Source of the DNA: Trematomus loennbergii
Taxonomy: Eukaryota; Chordata; Actinopteri; Perciformes; Nototheniidae
Assembly: GCA_012861695.1 (NCBI GenBank)
Contig: JAAOOA010000056.1
Coordinates: 6,240,207 to 6,304,206, forward strand
Length of the DNA stretch: 64,000 nucleotides
Reading direction: 5' to 3'
Shown here: one piece after another, positions 23,643 to 34,885 of the stretch
Numbering within the stretch: position 1 is the stretch's first letter
Layout: the number at the start of each line of letters is the position of its first letter
Notes under the pieces: generated by a model
Seen by the model: only the letters and a program-made list of their open reading frames with translations
The model's database searches: none
Told to the model about the DNA's origin: nothing
Translations under genes and position numbers: made by a program

Positions 23643-24344
23643 GTACATGAGTGTGATCTCTACATCTCAAACAAGGGAACCCGGAGTTGAGCATCTGAGT
23701 GCTTGATGTAAAAAGTATGGCCTGATTTCTTACAAGAGCAATTCAAATGATCTTACAACCATGGCCATCAAACACACATGACATTTAAACCAAAAAACTA
23801 AATACATTTAATGAATTAATCAATAAATACCAAGTATATCCCATTTGTACAAAGACCTTAAAAAACCAAACCTAAAATAATAAAATAAGTATTTGTTTTT
23901 TATTAGCAAAACACAATGACCAAGTTTTGTGTGGCTTTGGCGAGAGCATACACTAAATAATAGCTTCAGATTCTCGTTGGAAACATAGACTGCATAGCTG
24001 ACACATTTCTTAATAAAGCCATACATTTTCATAATGTGACCTTTTTTATTTAAGGTGTCTGCTAAAAGTTTTCCTCTCGTTCACAGCAGTTTATTACTTT
24101 GCTCCTGTCTGTATTACAAAACTAGAAGGGTAAAAAAGCTAAAGAACCTTGAAGAGTAGGCTACACACTATGACCTTATTGATACCAACAGTTCTGTGAA
24201 TGCACTGTATACTTACATTCCAGGGATTGAAGGGCTGTGGATCCTCCTTATGCAGGTATAAAGAGAGAGCTATAAGAACCATCAAACCATGATACATTCA
24301 TTTTCCATGCAATAAATGACTGAAATGTAAATGCAAAAGTTCAA
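23643..24344. other. Intergenic, no feature seen
   Basis: AT-rich non-coding sequence with no supported gene or repeat boundary. Confidence 0.5.
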
Positions 24345-25915
24345 CAAGTCCTCCAACTCATACGACCAAATAGGTCGATTGTTCACCAGCTTATTACGAC
24401 CATCACGTTTTAAAGTTATCGACCTCTAGTGCTCCCGTTGACTGCAAACGCTCCGGTGGGTCGTATATTCACAAATAACCCTCTCTGGAAAATCGTAAAT
24501 TGTAGGATAGTTTGGCCATTAAAATGCTTTTTGATTAGATTTCTAGCGAGAAGTGTATATTGTACTTTTAGAATATACGTCCAGTGGATGTGTAGGATCT
24601 ATAGTTTGATAGATATTACGAAGATTATTTGAGGTCTCGCCAGGAGAACGTGTATAGAGTGGCGAAGTCACGCCCACTTACTTCCGGGTAATGGGACCTT
24701 ATTTCGGAAAAATTATGCATTGAAGTCAATGGGAGAGAAAACTTATCTTTCGATCCCGTTTGAATTGTGTCATGAATTACACATATGATGTTTGTCAATC
24801 TTAAAAAATAATTTCCATGTCAAAAAAGTCACAGTTTGTCGTAAAACTGTTGAAATATAAGACTATGAAAAATACGCAACTAGAAAGACTACAAATCCCA
24901 GAGTCGCGTAAGTGATGTCACACTTGAGACACTACGATATACGTATAATACCGTATATATACGATCAGCGCCATATAGATAGAATCTATCTATAAGAGTA
25001 GTAGTCATATTTCGTGAACCCTTTGAATAGTACTGTCACCGGTGTGATCATTCTATAATACACCATTTAAGCCCGGGGGAGAAATGCTAACGCTAACGTT
25101 AGCATCGGCGATCTTCTCTACTTCATGCTATCTGCACAAATGGTTGACATTAAACATTAAAACGACCAGGCAGTTCAGAGAGAATCAAAGGAAGGCAGGC
25201 AGGCAGCTTTGCATGACATTCTTCAGGACATGTTTCATTGTGGTGATAGTGAGGATAGTCAATCGTTGTGTTGACAAGACAGTAGTGACGGCCATCTTGG
25301 TGACGTGTGTTGTTGACCAGAGATGTAGTTCATTGAGCGTTTCACACAAACAAATGTGTTACTTCACAGTTTTATGACACTTTTTTTTTTTTTTGACTTG
25401 CAAAATTATCTTTTAAATTGACAAACATCATATGTGTAATTCGTGGCACAATTCAAACGGGATCGAAAGATAATCTTTCTCTCTCCATTGACTTCAATGC
25501 ATAACTTTTCCGAAATAAGGTCCCATGGGGCTCAACCGGAAGGGGAGGGACTTCACCACTCTATATACTACATCTTTCCCCCTATTCATTTCTATTGACG
25601 GCAGCGTCCATGTAAAGTTGGCGTCAACCCTCACGGGGTGAAAACAGTATTTCCGGTCTCGAAGTTTTCATAATAAAACCGTATTCCCCTAACTTTCAAA
25701 TGATTTTACAGTGATATCTGCAGTACTCATCCACTAAAAAACATCAGTTTAAATTGTGGACAATGCTTTTGTGTTTTTCCCATAGGTTTTTCCCTTTCGG
25801 TTCTGAGAGACACATTTATTTTTTCAGAGGTTTTGATAGGCTAAAATATCTAACCCTCAGCTATCGTTCAAGCTCGGTGATTGGATGTTTTAGCCGCAAT
25901 GCACGTTGGGATATG
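24345..25915 (+). mobile_element. Repeat family Y, copy A, split by an inner transposon
   Basis: 24345-24656 and 25562 to about 25915 are two halves of one repeat. Its inverted, more complete relative is at 29770-30652. Shared landmarks are TACGACCAAATAGGTCGATT at the left end, a block around 24440-24640, GACGGCAGCGTCCATGTAAA near 25600, and CTCAGCTATCGTT near 25857. The inner gap in the alignment is exactly the element at 24657-25561. No transposase frame was found. The far right end is diverged and not placed exactly. Confidence 0.75.
24653..25565. mobile_element. TIR transposon with TATA target duplication, nested in Y copy A
   Basis: The element spans 24657-25561 (905 bp). It starts GAGTGGCGAAGTC and ends GACTTCACCACTC (written inwards on the + strand). 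The inverted arms continue for about 160-190 bp, including ACCTTATTTCGG against CCGAAATAAGGT and CATTGAAGTCAATG against CATTGACTTCAATG. TATA flanks it on both sides (24653-24656 and 25562-25565). The unoccupied site is preserved in Y copy B near 30301-30306. No transposase frame exists, so it is non-autonomous. The superfamily is not assigned. Confidence 0.88.
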
Positions 25916-27307
25916 GTGTTTATGCGATATGAAATCCGAAAACATAAAATAAATAAAAAATAATACTTTATTCGCGTGTACTTGCTTTTCTCTTTGAAAG
26001 TCATCACATAACGGCATTGTAATACATGGTTAGGCTGCATTAAATATTACACATCTGCCGTAATTCTTTATTTATAGAGCCCTGATTAGAAGACTTCTGG
26101 ATAAACTGGAAGAACTGCCACCGAAACTGAATATGTGACGTGGATCATAAATATATCAGCAATTAAACAACATCTTCAATTTCTCTCCACACAATACGTG
26201 TCCTTGCAGTATCAATACTAATTTGGCTGACTTTTATATTTGATCCAATTGGTAGATAGGCTATATTTACACCATAACGGTGCACAGCTGATAGAAAAGG
26301 ACTTGTAGTTTTTAAAGATATTACTGATTTTCTTTGAATATAAGAATGTAAATACTGAGTTGAGAGAATAGTCAGGGGTTTTGGGTAATGGGAGACACAT
26401 CTATGGATTCAGAATTTCAATAGCTTACCATTAAATGACGGATATACCTTTCTGTCTGTGATGTTTTACAAATCAGATATTAATGTGTAGAACTACAATA
26501 TGTGAAATAATATAGCAATATCCTGTAAAATTATGTGAAAACATGAATAAAACTACACATCTTCAGATGTTATACATACATAAGTGTCCTACACTAATAA
26601 TACAAAGTTATTATGGCATTTTATGCTGTGTGTTATTTGTAACATCTTCAGAAACTACCTTTCCAACTCCTCACCAGTTGACTGTTACAGGTCTATACAG
26701 GTTCATGGTACAATGCATAAGCTTCAAATCGAGAGACTGAAACTGTATTTTTCTTTACCGTTCTGTTTTAATTTCACAATAAAGTTAATAGAATATTATG
26801 TTTGATATTATTATGTTTTATTAACTAGACCACTGGGTCATGTTATTAAGACCATCTTTTCTGTCGGTTTGGTGTTACAAATATCAAAACAATATATGTG
26901 TGGATAACAAAATACATCCGTCATAAACTAAGCTGGAAACTTATACTGGAAAGTATCATTTATTGGGTTAAACTTGACCGTTTTTTAACCCGCACCACCT
27001 AGTGGTTAAAGCATGTATTTACATTGTTAAATATGTTATATTTGATGAAAAAATTTAAATATTAAGAGTATACAAAATAGGGGGAAAGTAGAAGGTCAAT
27101 GATAGAAATATAGAATAGAAAATGTAAGTGATCTCTACAATAAAACAGTTTAGTGCAGGACGTCCAAAGATATTAATAGGACGATGTGCAAAACAGACAA
27201 ACTAATAACGCTTTATTTAAAGAATACTTTAAGTTAAGGTCTTCTTTTGAATAATAAAAGGCTTTGGGGGTATCTACAGATAAATATTAAGCCTGACAAA
27301 GTACTTA
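25916..27307. other. Intergenic, no feature seen
   Basis: Strongly AT-rich non-coding sequence. Short open frames lack any domain or splice context. Confidence 0.5.
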
Positions 27308-29470
27308 ACCTGTTAAGCCCGAGCAGTGGCGTTTTTATATGTACAAAAGTGGTGGGGCACAAAAAACTTAGATGTCTATATATAAGCTTCTGCAGTGACG
27401 TGCAGTGAGGTTCATGGCTGGTGAGGCACTGGCACTGACTCTTCAGGTTTACAAATATTATATTTTGACCTAAACCAAAATATAATATTATTTTCAAAAG
27501 CTTTTTTTGTCTGATGCTTCGATTAATTTTAAACAGACAGTTCAACAAAAGGATACCCAAAAAATGTAATTTTATCATTTAAATATTGAATTGTTCTCTC
27601 TTAGTAAGATCCCATTTTCAATAAAATGGCGGTCTTACCTTGACTTGAAGATGAAGTCCATTTGCCTATCCTTCTGGACAAACATTTCTATTACTTTTTT
27701 GTAAAAGTCCTCCTTATGTTCTTGTAGTTTCAAAAGTCTATCATAAATCTAATCCATAGATTTATGATAAAAAAATTATAAAAGTAGGGTAGACATGTGG
27801 ATGTTATCCGGCTAATCAAAACGTGCATTTATCTAACAGGTACGTTTCCCACAGATCTTATTTCGAGCTATTTTCTAAAATCCTCTGGAGAAATCTCATT
27901 GCTTTTTTGTGCTTACTTCCTGGTTTTAGGACGCGCCACTGCAGCTCTCTCGTCTCCTCTTCAAGCACCACACTTTTCGCGGCACACGTACTTACAGCCA
28001 ATCAGCTCTGAATGATTTGAGATGACGTATGGTGGGGATGGTAGCTCCGTGCCCCTCTGGTCATTATTTTGTTGCCACACACATTACATTACAAAATACT
28101 CTGAGCATGCGCAGTGAAGTTTTTACAGTCACCGTTGACTTCACAGCGAGAGGAAGGGGCATAATCAGGTTTTGTCCCACATGGCTCTAAACAGCTCAAT
28201 AGGCACACACTGTGACTGTAGACACACTAATTAGAAGAACACAGACTAAAACAGCAATGTACAGACGAATCAGATGATTAAACATGATCTTAAAATATAT
28301 TTTATATTTTTTTATTTATTTTTTTGCATTTTTGTAATCATTATTTGTAATACTTTCTGCTGACACTAGGTGGGGCTGTGCCCCCCTGCCCCTAATGACC
28401 AGTCGCCACTGAGCCCGAGAGACCCCAGTAATGTAACAGGAAGAAACTCATCTAACTGATAATTTTTTTTTTTTTCAAAAGAAAACCCACAATGCTAACA
28501 CTGAGCTCTGAATTAGCAACGAGCGAAAATGCTAACACCTTACTGCACCGAAAATCACTCACAAAACCTTATTATTTATCTTTTCACCACATCCAACACA
28601 TCGATTCACATCGTGAGGTGACACAGTATCTATTGACACCGACATTACCACTGAATTATACGTATTTGCGACGTTATAAGCAAAAACGGACATCAAAACA
28701 GGTGACGCTAGGTAGCTAAAAATGCTAACATTTTTACCTTGGCTCTGTAGTCTCTCCAAAGTGGTCTTCAATGGCATTAAAACGATAAAAACGCTGCTGA
28801 AGTTAATCCATAGGTTAATCTAATGTGTCTGTGTCCCTTTGAAATGATTTCTGATAATCCATAAGCATTAAAACTGCTTTTCCGTTTCCAGATGTCAAAG
28901 CTAGAGAAAGATGTAAAATTACATGCGCGAAGCCCCCACCTTTTCTCTTCACAACGTGTGTGGGGGGGACTCCCCCTTCGATTCTATTGGCTCTAACAGT
29001 CAGAAAGAGGTGTCAACCATCAAAATTGAGCAAGGGGGGCCAGAGATATGGAAAATCCACCCAAATGACCCCAGAAGTGGTTTCTTTTTGCTAAATCTCT
29101 CTAAAAAGGTCAAATGTCACTTGTTTTGCATCAATCTTGATACAGGGTACTTATTATATGTTGTACTTTGGATTCCTAAAGCTTTTAGTCTACTAACCCA
29201 TCATCCAAGGGTGGTTTTCACTATAAGTAAAAAAGAATTTTTGGACGGACACTATAATTTACAGTTTTTTACTATGTTCAATCTGAATTTTCTTTAAAAT
29301 AAAAAACATCTATATTGATTCTGACTTTTCTACATCCAACTCACAGGTTTATCATTACTTTGAGAAAAAAGATTATTAATTTAACCCTTTTAGAAGGGAA
29401 GATATGATCATTTGTTCTGGGAATGTCATTTTCGAGCCTGAGACCTGAAAAACAGGCTCAGGGCTTAACG
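27308..29470. mobile_element. Repeat family X, copy 1 (TTAA-type), interrupted by a hAT element
   Basis: The left end is CCTGTTAAGCCCGAG (from about 27310) and the right end is CAGGCTCAGGGCTTAAC (to about 29470), giving short inverted ends, TTAAGCCC against GGGCTTAA, consistent with a TTAA target. After removing the hAT insertion at 27324-28411 the element is about 1.06 kb. It shares AGGAAGAAACTCA and GGCATTAAAACG with copy 2, and a 500-bp right part (28966-29468) with 34985-35492. No transposase frame was found. Confidence 0.7.
27316..28419. mobile_element. hAT element with 8-bp duplication, inserted in X copy 1
   Basis: The element spans 27324-28411 (1088 bp), starting CAGTGGCG and ending CGCCACTG. 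The perfect 8-bp duplication AGCCCGAG lies at 27316-27323 and 28412-28419. Subterminal GGTGGGGCAC and GTGGGGCTGTGCCCCC tracts lie at the two ends. No intact transposase was found. The target sequence belongs to the left terminus of repeat X. Confidence 0.9.
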
Positions 29471-29517
29471 TCTATTATATTGCATAGTTTATTTTGGCAC
29501 TTGACAATCACCTTCCC

Positions 29518-29710
29518 TGAATTTTACTCAGGTGTAACTAAAGTTTGATTTAAGGGTTGTATATATTTCACATCATTAATCAGAATCTGCAAAGTAACTA
29601 AAAATAAATGTAGTGGAGTAATACAAATACCAGGTTAACCTCTGAATTGTAGTGGTGTAGAATTACAAAGTAACAATCAATTACATGTTGTACATGTACT
29701 GCTTTAACAA
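29518..29710. repeat. Degenerate hAT-type repeat fragment
   Basis: The motifs CAAAGTAACTAAAAATAAAT and GTAGTGGAGTAATAC match the worn family seen near 1680-1800. Confidence 0.4.
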
Positions 29711-29719
29711 AAACATTTC

Positions 29720-29768
29720 CCAACTTGGGATCAATAAAGTATATCTTATCTTATCTTATCTTATCTTA
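29720..29768 (+). repeat. LINE-type 3' tail with ATCTT microsatellite
   Basis: TGGGATCAATAAAGTATATC followed by tandem TTATC units (to about 29768) has the form of the 3' end of fish non-LTR elements of the RTE/Rex kind, which terminate in short tandem repeats. Only the tail is present. Confidence 0.5.
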
Positions 29769-29769
29769 A

Positions 29770-30652
29770 GATGATCGATTGCTACTGCCATATTTGCAAA
29801 ATATACAGGGACCCGTTCGAATCCTGCTTTGGATAGTCTGCCGTGGCGGCTTCGTTCCATTTCAAAGAGCTCGGCGTAACCTTTGCGCACTGCCACTCCA
29901 AGATCCAATCACAGAGCTTGAGGACTAATCACGGAGTTTGTCAAGCAAAGCGGATGGTGTAGTTCCAAACGATAGCTGAGGATTATGGGTAGTGTAGTGT
30001 CTTCGGCCATCCTAAACTCCGAAAAAACTATTTGTTTCTCTGAATCGAAGGGGAAAAACACAAAAGCATTGAACACCATTTAAACCAATCAATGTTGTGT
30101 ACTTAACAAGGATAAACTGATGTTTTTTAGTGGATGAGTACGGCAGATATCACTGTAAAATAATTTGACAGTGAGGGGAATACTTCCGGTTTTATTATGA
30201 AAACTTCGAGACCGGAAATACTGTTTTCATCCCGTGAGGGTTGACGCCAACTTTACATGGACGCTGCCGCCAATAGAAATTAATAGGGGGAAAGACGTAG
30301 TATATACACGTTCTCCTGGCGAGACCTCAAATAATCTTCGTAATATCTATCAAACTATAGATCCTACACATCCACTGGACGTATATTCTAAAAGTACAAT
30401 ATACACTTCTCGCTAGAAATCTAATCAAAAAGCATTTTAATGGCCAAACTATTCTACAATTTAGGATTTTCCAGAGAGGGTTATTTGTGAATATATGACC
30501 CTCTGGAGCGTTTGCAGTCAACGGGAGCACTAGAGGTCGATAACTTTAAAATGTGATTATAGGTCGTAATACGCGCTTGAACAATCTACCTATTTGGTCG
30601 TAATAAGCGCTTGAACAATCGACCTATTTGGTCGTATGAGTTGGGGACTTGC
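29770..30652 (-). mobile_element. Repeat family Y, copy B (inverted, without the inner transposon)
   Basis: This is the reverse complement of Y copy A. It runs through the site where A carries the 905-bp inner element without interruption (GTAGTATATACACGTTC at 30297-30313). The right end has a doubled subunit, GCGCTTGAACAATC followed by ACCTATTTGGTCGTAATA (about 30569-30604 and 30605-30640), whereas copy A has one. The 29780-29960 part is more complete than in A. A tRNA-like B-box string, GTTCGAATCC, lies near 29816 without a matching A box. Confidence 0.75.
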
Positions 30653-30957
30653 TTCAAACGGCAGTGCAACTGTGCTTACATTTCTGAGGAGACAAGTTGC
30701 ACTCCACTCCATTAAACCATTTGCACCCTACAATAAATTAACTCAGGTTAAAAACTGAAATGATAAATAAAACAAGTCAAATTCGCTTTGGAATAAACCA
30801 ACATTTCCAGGTGTTTCTGGAGAGATTCATTGTCTGGCAGCTCAGGAACTATGTCTTTTATTTTTTTTGGATACTCAAATATTCCCAACATTCATGTAGT
30901 TTTTTGTAAAGCTACTGAAGAACTGAAAAAAAAAGCAAACAGCCTAAGTTAACATTT
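30653..30957. other. Short spacer between repeats Y and X
   Basis: AT-rich sequence without a recognisable feature. Confidence 0.5.
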
Positions 30958-31130
30958 AACCTGTTAAGCCCGATTCCCCCCGCCGGAGGGGGCAGACACA
31001 ACAATATTGCACGAAACTGTGTCTCAGGGCTTCTTAACATTTAACAATCTATTAATGTGTCATACCCACTTAACGGGAAGAAACTCAGCTATCAGACGAT
31101 ATTAACCATTTTTACAATGAAACACAAGTC

Positions 31131-32213
31131 TAAAGGCCCTGACACACCAGGCAGTCACCAGAGAACTCGCCGACACCGACACCGACAGTTCCATCGACGA
31201 GTTCTCCTGCGTCTTGGCCATGTGTCGCACTGGAACACACCGCAAAGACTTCAGCCGAGCACGTACGAACTGCGCATGCGTGAGTGGCAATAACTCTCCT
31301 TACCAGCAGGCGGCGGTAGTGTGTATTCGTCATTCAAAATAGGCAACAACCGGAAGACAGAGAAGAAGAACAGACTGATATAAACAAACAAATAGCGTGT
31401 GCGTTCCATTTTCACTCTCGTCCATCGAAAACATGTTTTAGAATATAAAAATACATGAATGATGAAATGAGCACATAAAGTGCAGACATACTATAAAATC
31501 ACAGTTAATAGACCTGCATCTGATGATCGCAGTGTTCTGGCGGGTGTGTAGTTTATTGAGTCAGCAATGTAGTAATGTAATAATGGCCACTTCTTGCTAA
31601 ATTTACATTTCCATGTGATGCTTTTATCCGAGGCGACTCACAATAGGTAAATGAACAGCAGTAGACAGTATCTCATTTACTTAGACACTGTACTTAAGGA
31701 CAATGTTGAGGTACTTGAGACTAATCCTGCAACTTTATACTGACAAATAAACCGATGAGATGAAAAACCGGACTTGACCAAACAAATCACGGAGCTCTCA
31801 GCAGAGGACAGCCGGGGACGCTCCCGCCGATATCAGAGATGTCCCTGCTATGTGTGGGAGGTAAGAGAGGACATTTAAGGGCTATGTTTGATGTCTTTTA
31901 AGTATCACCTGCTGGGGTTTAGCTGCTGTCCTGTGCCTTTTTAAATTGTTTGTTTACGTCCCTCACTTCCGTTTCGCTTCTCATTTGCTAGCTGAACAGC
32001 TGATCAGAGTGGTTTCTTGGCCCGATTGCTTGTGTCCGTATTTTGGCCGATTCAACATGTTGAATCGACCATGTGTCGACCGTGAAAGGCCAAATAAGGC
32101 GTGTCACGGCCGAGGGTTCGGGACACACCAAATTGACTTTGGGCGACAAGGAACGCGTTGTCGCCAGACAACCGAAGACGGCCGAATACGGCCTGGTGTG
32201 TCAGGGCCTTAAC
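31131..32213. mobile_element. Harbinger-like MITE with perfect 19-bp TIRs and TAA duplication
   Basis: AGGCCCTGACACACCAGGC near 31134-31152 and its exact inverse, GCCTGGTGTGTCAGGGCCT, near 32191-32209 frame the element. TAA flanks it on both sides. A 3-bp TWA target is characteristic of PIF/Harbinger. The interior of about 1.08 kb has no transposase and includes a small inverted fragment of an L2 tail (around 31625-31650). Confidence 0.85.
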
Positions 32214-32406
32214 ACCAAGCGTCTGAATCAGCACTAAGTGAAAAAAGCACATAACTCACGGTAGCGATATTTTATACTTCATGCTATCTGCACAAACTAG
32301 ATATCATATGAAAGCTGAGATTCCACAGATTCCATTGGTATAAGTATCATCACTGTGCGACCAAAACCCACGACAGCGAAAGCCAGGAAAGACAACACAC
32401 AACTTC

Positions 32407-32852
32407 ACTTTTGTTGTGCACCTTCAGAAATGCTGAGTCGATCATGTGTTGTGTTGTTATTCTTGTGTTGTCTTTCCTAGTGTGTTCTCCTGCTCTCATC
32501 AGTTTCAGCCCCGCCCCTGATTGTTTTCACCTGTGCCTTGTTATCTCCTGTATATATTCACCTGTTCCCCTTTGTTTGTTGTCAGTTCGTCTTGTCCTGT
32601 CCTCATGCCAGATCTCTGCTCTTTCCACGATTGCCTTTTTTGTACCATACTCTAACTACGCTCCTGAAACTCTGTCGAAAGTTTCTGTCCTCACGTTGTG
32701 AGCGATTTATGTTTAGCCTTTTTTTGTTGCCTCTATTAAGAGTGTTGTTTTCTTTTTTGTTAATAAAGTATAATAATTATACTTTACCTCTGGCTCCCGG
32801 GTTGTGCATTTGAGTCCTTATATCCTTGTGGTTCCAAGATCGTAACAACTTT
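32407..32852 (+). mobile_element. Solo LTR, Ty3/gypsy-like, with 5-bp duplication
   Basis: The LTR spans 32412-32847 (436 bp). It begins TGTTGTGC and ends CGTAACA, and is flanked by ACTTT at 32407-32411 and 32848-32852. Inside are a TATATA box (about 32570) and AATAAAGT (about 32762), the expected LTR promoter and poly(A) elements. Wording and CT-rich composition resemble teleost gypsy LTRs. No internal gag-pol is present, so this is a recombination product between two LTRs. Confidence 0.85.
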
Positions 32853-33134
32853 ACGGGGCCAAAATGGCAAATACGTCTTACCTTTGCTGTTTTCAGATCA
32901 AAAGTTGTGTTGAAGGGCATTAAAACGCATATAAACGAAAAACACAAATTGGGTTATTTACAGGTGTTGTTTTGTGTGGTAGAGGGTCGCGTTCATTGAT
33001 GCGTTTCGCACCATGGGCCGTTGTTTTGATATTCCGCTGAAGTATACGCTGTGACGTAATAACTCTTTTTTTTTTTTTTTTCGAGGGAAGGGGTGGGGGT
33101 CAGAGGGCCTAGGTATAAAAGTCAAGGCTCGCCA

Positions 33135-34885
33135 CTGATCAGAACAACCTTCTTGATCCGCACCAGTCTGGTTTCAAGGCAGGTCACTCCACATACACTG
33201 CTCTCCTTGCTGTCTCTGAGGAACTGCACACTGCTAAAGCAGCCTCCCTCTCCTCTGTCATCATCCTTTTGGACCTGTCTGCTGCATTCGACATGGTGAA
33301 CCATCAGATCCTCCATCGCACTCTCCAAGAACTTGAGGTTTCAGGCTCTGCACTTTCCCTCCTCACCTCATACCTCAAAAACCGCACCTACAGGGTAACT
33401 TGGAGAGGGTCAGAGTCCGACCCTTGTCAATTAACTACAGGGGTCTTCTAATGGCAATTTTAAATGCCATTACTTCACAGGAGGGTTTGGAGTGATCCAG
33501 ACGCAGACACAAACAGATGAATTTCCGGTCTTTTGCTGCAGTTTAGAATTATGTTTATTTTTGCTTTACATACCAAGGTTTAAGTATACTGTGTCAATAG
33601 TTGTGGTGAGCATCTGCCGGGCTGGTGGAATCGGTGTGCTCTAAACCCCGCCACCAAGTGTTACAAAATAATATTGCATTATAAATATAAATAAAGTAAA
33701 CTGAGACACCAACAACACCCATAAAATGGCTCCTACAGGTCCCTCAGGGCTCTGTCCTTGGTCTCCTCCTCTCTCTCTGTACACAAACTCGCTCTGATCG
33801 GTCATTAGCTCGCATGGTTTTTCATACCATTGCTACACTGACGACACCCAATTCATTCTGTCTTTTCCCCGTTCTGAAACCCAGGTCGTCACACGCATCT
33901 CTGCTTGTCTAGCAGACATCTCTCAGTGGATGTCTGCTCACCACCTCAAGCTCAACCTTGACAAGACTGAACTGCTTTTTCTTCCGGGAAAAGAGTGTCC
34001 CACTCTTGACCTAACAATCAACATCGGCCCCTCTGTTGTTTCCCTGACTCGCAGACTGCAAGGAATCTGGGTGTGACCCTAGATAACAACCTGTCCTTCA
34101 CTGCAAACATCGCTGCAAAAACCCGCTGCTGCAGATACACTCTTTACAACATCAGGAGGATACATCCCCTCCTGACCCAGAAAGCGACGCAACTTCTGGT
34201 CCAGGCTCTCGTCATCTCATGCCTAGACTACTGCAACTCCCTCCTGGCTGGTCTACCTGCATGTGCCATCCGACCTCTGCAGCTCATCCAGAATGCAGCG
34301 GCTCGTCTGGTCTTCAACCTTCCTACATTTTCCCACACCACACCGCTCCTCCGCTCCCTTCACTGGCTTCCAGTAACTGCTAGAATCCACTTCAAGACAC
34401 TGGTACTAGCGTACCATGCTGTGAATGGATCTGGCCCTTCCTACATCCAGGACATGGTTAAACCATACACCCCAGCACGTGCACTCCGCTCTGCATCAGC
34501 CAAACCAGCACTGCGAGGGGGACCCAAGTTCCCATCAGCAAAAATGCGTCGGTTTGCTATCCTGGCTCCAAAATGGTGGAATGAGCTCCCCATTGACATC
34601 AGGACAGCAGAAAGCTTACACATCTTCCGGCGCAGACTAAAAACTCATCTCTTTCGACTCCACTTCGAGCAATAAAATTACTAACAAAGCACTTATATAC
34701 TAATAAAGGACTGGCTTATCTAAAGCTAGTTGAGTAGCACTTGAAATGTTTTGGCTCTATGAAACCTGCTGTACTTATATGATTCTGTTTTCTTCAAGTT
34801 TGTATCTTCTTGGTCGAATGCACTTATTGTAAGTCGCTTTGGATAAAATCTTCAGCTAAATGCAATGTAATGTAATGTAATAAAC
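33135..34885 (+). mobile_element. L2-type LINE, 5'-truncated, with reverse transcriptase remnants
   Basis: The conceptual translation contains [15 protein letters not shown] (RT block A), PQGSVLG (after an interruption), a CYTDDTQ active-site region (the usual box is YADD, here YTDD) and a long C-terminal part, DYCNSLLAGLPACAIRPLQL, ending in HIFRRRLKTHLFRLHFEQ. The 3' end reads GTCGCTTTGGATAAAATCTT and then tandem TGTAA, the signature of fish L2 (Maui-type) elements. Several frame breaks make it inactive. A 290-bp insertion splits it at 33450-33738. Confidence 0.85.
33437..33742. mobile_element. Unclassified ~290-bp insertion inside the L2 LINE
   Basis: The RT sequence encoding TTGVPQGS is interrupted after CTACAGGGGTC (about 33437-33447) and resumes at CTACAGGTCCCTCAGGG (about 33734). 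The CTACAGG(GG)TC string at both sides looks like a target duplication of about 10 bp. The insert has no inverted ends; it contains AATAAA near 33690. Its class is unknown (short retroposon or LTR fragment). Confidence 0.55.

Noticed and set aside
29810..29830. tRNA-like B-box string near 29816
   Set aside because: No A box or cloverleaf could be found at the required distance; it lies in repeat Y.
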